Origin: CADEGZ01 sp035443705 | Lineage (GTDB): Bacteria; Pseudomonadota; Gammaproteobacteria; UBA6186; Azoamicaceae | Reading direction: 5' to 3' | Length of the DNA: 10,532 nt | Assembly (NCBI GenBank): GCA_035443705.1 | Contig: DAORSV010000053.1 | Coordinates: 1 to 10,532 of the forward strand | Made by a program: the position numbers and the translations under genes | Shown: one piece after another, positions 7,385-10,532 of the stretch | Layout: each line of letters opens with the position of its first letter | Numbering within the stretch: the first letter of the stretch is position 1 | Notes under the pieces: model-generated | What the model saw: only the letters and a program-made list of their open reading frames with translations | Databases searched by the model: none | What the model was told of the DNA's origin: nothing

Positions 7385-8107
7385 ATGTCGCAAAATCGAT
7401 TAGGAAAAGGGCTAGAAGCATTGTTGGGCGCTGCGCGTGCGATCCCCTTACCGGAAAGAGACCCTGCAAAAACGGTACATCACGGTGTTTTGGAGCTAGC
7501 TGTTAAACAGTTAGCGCCGGGGCGTTATCAGCCGCGACGTATTATGCGCGAAGCAGAGCTGGAAACACTGGCGGATTCTATTCGATCACAAGGGATTATT
7601 CAGCCTATTTTGGTTCGAAAAACGGGCGAAGATCACTACGAAATTATTGCGGGAGAACGTCGTTGGCGTGCGGCGCAAATGGCCGGTTTAGCCAAAGTGC
7701 CGGTGGTTGTCAAAGAAGTTTCCGATGAAAANNNNNNNNNNNNNNNNNNNNNNNNNNNNNNNNNNNNNNNNNNNNNNNNNNNNNNNNNNNNNNNNNNNNN
7801 NNNNNNNNNNNNNNNNNNNNNNNNNNNNNNNGCAGAAGTGGTTGTTAATAAAGGTCTTTCTGTGCGCGAAACCGAACGGTTAGTTGAACATCTGTTACAA
7901 AAAGTGTCTGACGCAGGTGCTACAACTAAAACAAAATCCCAACAGCAGATACCCAGAGATCCCGATGTTCAGCGATTAGAAAATTCGTTGTCCGAAAAGT
8001 TAGGGGCTTCTGTTGAAGTGGTGCATGGGCAAAATGGTAAAGGGCGTGTGATTATTCAATATAATAATCTAGAAGAATTAGACGGGATATTAGCACATAT
8101 TCAGTAG
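7385..8107 (+). CDS. parB: Chromosome partitioning protein ParB (interrupted by assembly gap)
   Basis: ParB is the CTP-dependent clamp that loads at parS sites, spreads on DNA and stimulates ParA. Visible parts are the N-terminal ParA-contacting segment RLGKGLEALLG (5-15), the PGRYQPRR box (45-52) and the CTP-binding GERRWRAAQMAGL (90-102). After the gap come NKGLSVRETERLVEHLL and a C-terminal dimerisation segment ending in LDGILAHIQ. Exactly 100 Ns replace the middle, which should hold the helix-turn-helix DNA-binding domain. From the usual ParB layout I infer roughly 260-270 nt are missing, giving a protein of about 290-295 residues. The reading frame happens to continue across the 100 Ns, so the true missing length should be 1 modulo 3 if the gene is intact. 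ATG 7385 follows a G-rich ribosome binding site (GGGGGGAA, 7373-7380). Confidence 0.93.
   Translation: MSQNRLGKGLEALLGAARAIPLPERDPAKTVHHGVLELAVKQLAPGRYQPRRIMREAELETLADSIRSQGIIQPILVRKTGEDHYEIIAGERRWRAAQMAGLAKVPVVVKEVSDEXXXXXXXXXXXXXXXXXXXXXXXXXXXXXXXXXXAEVVVNKGLSVRETERLVEHLLQKVSDAGATTKTKSQQQIPRDPDVQRLENSLSEKLGASVEVVHGQNGKGRVIIQYNNLEELDGILAHIQ
7732..7831. other. Assembly gap of 100 Ns inside parB
   Basis: The run of unknown bases is exactly 100 long, the conventional placeholder for a scaffold gap of unknown size. It should be read as missing data, not as a deletion in the organism. Sequence on both sides is ParB in one consistent frame. Confidence 0.97.
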
Positions 8108-8259
8108 GTTGCCCGAGTCAAATTCGAATTTTAAAATAGTCAAAACAAGATCGTAACAATATTGCCTAAAAAAAATGTGTATACATTTAAATTTATTTTG
8201 TGGTAAAGTCTTCGGCATATAGTATGTGGGTCGTCTATCGACTTAGAAAAAATAAAACA
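8108..8259. other. Non-coding spacer after parB with palindromes
   Basis: This AT-rich spacer has no credible gene. It contains a perfect 12-bp palindrome AAATTCGAATTT (8120-8131) and the palindrome TGTATACA (8178-8185), which overlaps a DnaA-box-like TGTGTATAC (8176-8184, one mismatch from TGTGTATAA). A weak promoter candidate for the downstream gene is TATAGT (8218-8223) with TTGTGG 14 bp upstream (8198-8203); the spacing is poor. No GC-rich terminator hairpin was found behind parB. Confidence 0.5.
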
Positions 8260-8266
8260 GGGGGGG
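8260..8266 (+). promoter_or_regulatory. Poly-G ribosome binding site of coiled-coil gene
   Basis: Seven consecutive Gs end 8 bases before ATG 8275 and form the only Shine-Dalgarno-like sequence there. This decides the start at 8275 over an in-frame GTG at 8200, which lacks a binding site. A homopolymer in this position could change length by slippage and alter translation, though seven Gs is at the low end for that. Confidence 0.55.
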
Positions 8267-8274
8267 ATGGTATT

Positions 8275-9573
8275 ATGTTTCTGCTTAGAGTGTTGGGTGG
8301 TAGTTGCTGCATAACAGATGATGCAGCTGATGATGCAACTAATGATGCAACTAAACCTCTTTTAATCCGTGAAGAGGGTTCTAAAGCTAAAAAAGAAACA
8401 AAAGAAACAAAAGAAACAGAGACTAACGGAGACTCAGATGTTTCCTCAATAATTGTAGAAGTTGGCTCTAATTTTGAACCGTCGGTTTTATGCGTTCAAT
8501 CAGAAGGTCTTAAAGAGCCGTTAGATTTGACTAACGCTGCAATAGAACAATTAGAGGCAATAGGGACTCAAAATAACCTTTTATTAGAAAGGGTAAAATT
8601 ACTAAATAGCAAAAACGCTGAACTGGAGAAAGAGAAAGCGCAAATAACGTCCGCTCAAGCCGTATTATCGTCTATTTTAAAAACGCTTCAGGAAGAGATA
8701 GTTGACGCTAAAGTTCAACTAGAGCTCGCTAAGGGTAAAAACGAACAATTACAAAAACAATTACAGGACAAAGAGCCTCCTAGCTATGATAGTCTGTCAG
8801 GGCAAGAGCAAACACAAAAAAAACCATCTCAGCAAGAATTGCACCAAGAGACAGCGGGAAAAGCGTCTGCCCAATCCGCATTGTCGTCTTTAGAAGCCGA
8901 GTCACAAGCCCTTAGGGCGCAGCTAGATGCGGTTAGCATTGAAAACGAAAAATTAAAAAGACAATTACAGGAAGGAGAAGCTCAAAATCGTACTTTGTCA
9001 GAAAACGTAGCAGCGCTGACGGCAGAAGTAACCGAACAGAAAAAATTGCAGGAACGGATAACCGAAATTCAGGCAACATTGCAGCAAGAGACAAATAAAA
9101 AAGCATCTACTGAAGTCCAATTGTTGTCTCTAGATATGAAATTACAATCCCTACAGAGTCAATTAGAGGAATCAGTGCTCGAAATAAAAACATTGACAGA
9201 GGGAAAAGTCGTCTTGGAAAACCAGTTACAGCAACAAGAGATATCATTAAGAGCAGAATTACAGAATGCAGAAGCTAGGAATCGCAGTGTAGCAGAAGCA
9301 GCAGCAGCACTGAACAGAGAAAAAGTCGAACTCCAGGAGCAACTGGCACAAAAAGAAACGGAAAAATTATCTGTTCAATCTGAATTGCAGGAAAGATTGA
9401 CGGAAGCACAGAGTGTTCTGCAGGGTTACGCTGAGGGCAGTCCCGTTAAAAAATACCCCGGATTAAAACTTGAACTTCAAGAGCTGCAGGAGGGGTTTAA
9501 AGTGGCTCAAGCAGAGTTGCAAGTAAAAAGCCAGCAGTTAAATCATCCTCTGGTTAAAAAAATTTTTGGATAG
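8275..9573 (+). CDS. Long coiled-coil protein of unknown function
   Basis: I do not recognise a family. The 432-residue product starts with a short hydrophobic stretch and a double cysteine (MFLLRVLGGSCC). Next comes an acidic/threonine-rich low-complexity region with in-frame tandem repeats (DDAA/DDAT/NDAT at 15-26; KET three times at 40-48) and a less ordered part to about 85. From about 86 to 422 it is almost entirely heptad-type sequence rich in L, E, Q, K and A, broken near 168-188 (PPSYDSL to KKPS) and near 384-397 (GYAEGSPVKKYPG). Similar blocks recur at about 121-167, 194-241 and 274-322. There is no signal peptide with a clear cleavage site and no membrane helix. The next gene starts 14 nt downstream, so the two are probably cotranscribed. 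Long coiled-coil proteins are common among secreted effectors of Legionellales, but nothing here proves secretion. Confidence 0.8.
   Translation: MFLLRVLGGSCCITDDAADDATNDATKPLLIREEGSKAKKETKETKETETNGDSDVSSIIVEVGSNFEPSVLCVQSEGLKEPLDLTNAAIEQLEAIGTQNNLLLERVKLLNSKNAELEKEKAQITSAQAVLSSILKTLQEEIVDAKVQLELAKGKNEQLQKQLQDKEPPSYDSLSGQEQTQKKPSQQELHQETAGKASAQSALSSLEAESQALRAQLDAVSIENEKLKRQLQEGEAQNRTLSENVAALTAEVTEQKKLQERITEIQATLQQETNKKASTEVQLLSLDMKLQSLQSQLEESVLEIKTLTEGKVVLENQLQQQEISLRAELQNAEARNRSVAEAAAALNREKVELQEQLAQKETEKLSVQSELQERLTEAQSVLQGYAEGSPVKKYPGLKLELQELQEGFKVAQAELQVKSQQLNHPLVKKIFG
8317..8352 (+). repeat. 12-bp tandem repeat, three copies, in frame
   Basis: Copies at 8317-8328, 8329-8340 and 8341-8352 follow the pattern RATGATGCARCT, each differing from its neighbour by one base. 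They encode DDAA, DDAT and NDAT near the N-terminus of the coiled-coil protein. The unit is a multiple of three, so copy-number change would not shift the frame. Confidence 0.9.
8392..8418 (+). repeat. 9-bp tandem repeat, three perfect copies, in frame
   Basis: AAAGAAACA occurs three times without change (8392, 8401, 8410) and encodes Lys-Glu-Thr three times. Like the 12-bp repeat upstream, it can expand or contract without a frameshift. Confidence 0.93.
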
Positions 9574-9577
9574 ACGT

Positions 9578-9582
9578 GGGAG
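9578..9582 (+). promoter_or_regulatory. Ribosome binding site that fixes the outer-membrane gene start
   Basis: GGGAG ends five bases before ATG 9588. The frame is open from GTG 9576, but that codon precedes the binding site, so 9588 is the likely start and gives a clean signal peptide. Confidence 0.7.
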
Positions 9583-9587
9583 CATTT

Positions 9588-10286
9588 ATGTATTGTAGAG
9601 TAAAAATAAGATCAGTTTTTTTAGTTTTTATTTTTTTTGTTGCGCCCAAAATTTTAGCGGCAACAGAACGGGAGTGTGCTCCGTATATTGGCGGGGATGT
9701 GCAAATCCGAAAAATGCCGTTTAAACAAGGATTTGGGGATGATTTATTTAAAAAAGAATCCATACAGGGAAATTTTTATTTGGGTTTTAAAGTAAATAAA
9801 TATTTTGGATTTGAAGTTGGGCACCAGGTGGCAAACAAAAAAGATCGAGATGTTTTCTCTGCTGTGACTAGGCTTGGCCAAGCTGGTGGGCTGGGTGCTC
9901 AGAATGAAACGGGGACTAGACAAATTAAAGGCTGGAATTTAAATGTGATTGGTTTTTTACCCATTAGTAACGAATGCCAGATGAGCATGATAGGCATAGC
10001 AGGGTTGTCAAGCCTGGAAGTTAGATTAAAATATGCAGGAAGTAATCCGATAGCCGGTGGCGGCGCATTCCGCGAGCAAATAAAATTTAAGCAAAGAAAA
10101 AGTGTATTACGCCTTGGGGGCGGTGTGCAAAAAATGTTTTCGGACTCGTTTGGTATCCGTACTACTGTAGTTTGGGAAAATACATCCCGGTTTAATAATA
10201 TTACTCAAAACTACACAAGTCGAACCTATACAGCCAAACTTAAAGATTCCTGGACTTATGGCATTGGCGCCTTCGTTATGTTTTAA
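9588..10286 (+). CDS. Outer-membrane beta-barrel protein (OmpA-like barrel/opacity type)
   Basis: The 232-residue product looks like a small, probably eight-stranded, outer-membrane barrel. It has a signal peptide with a basic N-terminus (MYCRVKIR), a hydrophobic core (SVFLVFIFFVAP) and a probable signal peptidase I site after ILA (residue 24) or LAA (25). The mature part has alternating amphipathic strands separated by polar loops: APYIGGDVQI, GNFYLGFKVNKYFGFEVGHQ (61-80), GWNLNVIGFLPI (115-126), SMIGIAGLSSLEVRLKY, SVLRLGGGVQKMF and GIRTTVVWENTS. It closes with WTYGIGAFVMF, whose terminal Phe is the usual BAM-complex signal. There is no C-terminal OmpA peptidoglycan-binding domain. The exact subfamily and ligand cannot be told from sequence. 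It sits 14 nt after the coiled-coil gene, probably in the same transcript. Confidence 0.82.
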   Translation: MYCRVKIRSVFLVFIFFVAPKILAATERECAPYIGGDVQIRKMPFKQGFGDDLFKKESIQGNFYLGFKVNKYFGFEVGHQVANKKDRDVFSAVTRLGQAGGLGAQNETGTRQIKGWNLNVIGFLPISNECQMSMIGIAGLSSLEVRLKYAGSNPIAGGGAFREQIKFKQRKSVLRLGGGVQKMFSDSFGIRTTVVWENTSRFNNITQNYTSRTYTAKLKDSWTYGIGAFVMF

Positions 10287-10312
10287 CAAAGCATCACAGT
10301 TTTTGCTTGACC

Positions 10313-10332
10313 ATTGTATTGCTGAATACAAT
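10313..10332. repeat. Short perfect hairpin downstream of the barrel gene
   Basis: ATTGTATT and AATACAAT form an 8-bp perfect stem around a 4-nt loop (GCTG). The stem is AT-rich and no T run follows, so a normal intrinsic terminator is unlikely. It overlaps the region expected for the promoter of the next gene and could be an operator-like palindrome or chance. Confidence 0.4.
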
Positions 10333-10342
10333 TGCGCTACGA

Positions 10343-10351
10343 TGCTATATT
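10343..10351 (+). promoter_or_regulatory. Possible extended -10 promoter of VOC gene
   Basis: TGCTATATT matches an extended -10 element (TGN plus TATATT), with only a weak -35 candidate (CTGAAT, 10322-10327, 18-bp spacer). Transcription would start around 10358, about 20 nt before the next start codon. Confidence 0.3.
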
Positions 10352-10378
10352 CATTCGATAGATATAGAGGGTTAGCAA

Positions 10379-10532
10379 ATGCTCGATCATGTTTCTTTTG
10401 CGGTTAAAAACTATGAAGAAAGCTGCAAGTTTTACGACGAAACCTTATTAATCTTAGGATATAAAAGAGAAGTGACCCTTGAGTTTCCAGGTGGGCGTGT
10501 GGCTGGATATGGCAATGGCGGTGTCCGCCCGT
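10379..10532 (+). CDS. VOC (glyoxalase/bleomycin resistance) family protein, 3' end cut by window
   Basis: Only the first 51 codons are present. The start MLDHVSFAVKNYEESCKFYD followed by a LGY motif and a VAGYGNGG segment is typical of the vicinal oxygen chelate fold, in which the early histidine (residue 4) usually supplies a metal ligand. Members include glyoxalases, dioxygenases and resistance proteins, so the substrate cannot be named. ATG 10379 has GAGG (10367-10370) at 8-nt spacing. It lies 92 bp after the barrel gene with a possible promoter of its own, so it is probably a separate transcription unit. Confidence 0.85.
   Translation, partial: MLDHVSFAVKNYEESCKFYDETLLILGYKREVTLEFPGGRVAGYGNGGVRP

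Noticed and set aside
7732..7831. True loss of the ParB DNA-binding domain
   Set aside because: The gap is exactly 100 Ns, a placeholder length, and both flanks are normal ParB in frame; missing data is the simpler explanation.
8200..8274. Longer start (GTG 8200) for the coiled-coil gene
   Set aside because: There is no ribosome binding site there, while ATG 8275 has a strong G-rich one; the added residues show no domain.
10313..10332. Intrinsic terminator after the barrel gene
   Set aside because: The hairpin is AT-rich and has no following T run, so it is listed only as a palindrome.

Overview
The window carries the classic origin-proximal gene cluster of a gammaproteobacterium. On the + strand, in order, are rpmH, rnpA, yidD, yidC, mnmE, mnmG, rsmG, parA and parB. 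These are followed by a small accessory block (a coiled-coil protein and an outer-membrane beta-barrel protein) and the start of a VOC/glyoxalase-family gene cut by the window end. The AT-rich composition, the gene order running straight from yidC to mnmE and then from mnmG/rsmG into parAB, and the look of the proteins suggest the Legionellales (Coxiella/Rickettsiella/Aquicella-like). That placement is an inference from pattern recognition, not from a search.

Layout. Bases 1-187 are AT-rich leader DNA with a likely rpmH promoter (TTGACA/TATAAA, 119-145) and, further left, a 13-mer resembling an origin unwinding motif; dnaA and the origin may lie beyond the left edge. Bases 188-3930 (rpmH to mnmE) are packed head to tail with overlaps or gaps of at most 9 nt, so they probably form one transcription unit. 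Bases 3931-4065 hold a perfect 30-bp inverted repeat around a 43-nt centre, the most striking non-coding structure here. Bases 4066-8107 (mnmG, rsmG, parA, parB) are again overlapping or tightly spaced. parB is interrupted by exactly 100 Ns, an assembly gap that removes most of its DNA-binding domain. Bases 8108-8274 are non-coding. A two-gene block follows (8275-10286), then a 92-bp spacer and the truncated VOC gene.

How the genes work together. RpmH is part of the 50S subunit. RnpA is the protein subunit of RNase P. YidD and YidC serve membrane protein insertion. MnmE and MnmG jointly modify the wobble uridine of certain tRNAs, RsmG methylates 16S rRNA, and ParA/ParB segregate the chromosome. 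The coiled-coil and outer-membrane genes fit none of these roles and look lineage-specific. Their proximity to each other suggests co-expression and possibly envelope or host-interaction work, which the sequence alone cannot prove.

No tRNA, rRNA, transposase or CRISPR array was seen. The best candidates for something new are the inverted-repeat element between mnmE and mnmG, and the coiled-coil/beta-barrel pair with its short tandem repeats and poly-G ribosome binding site.
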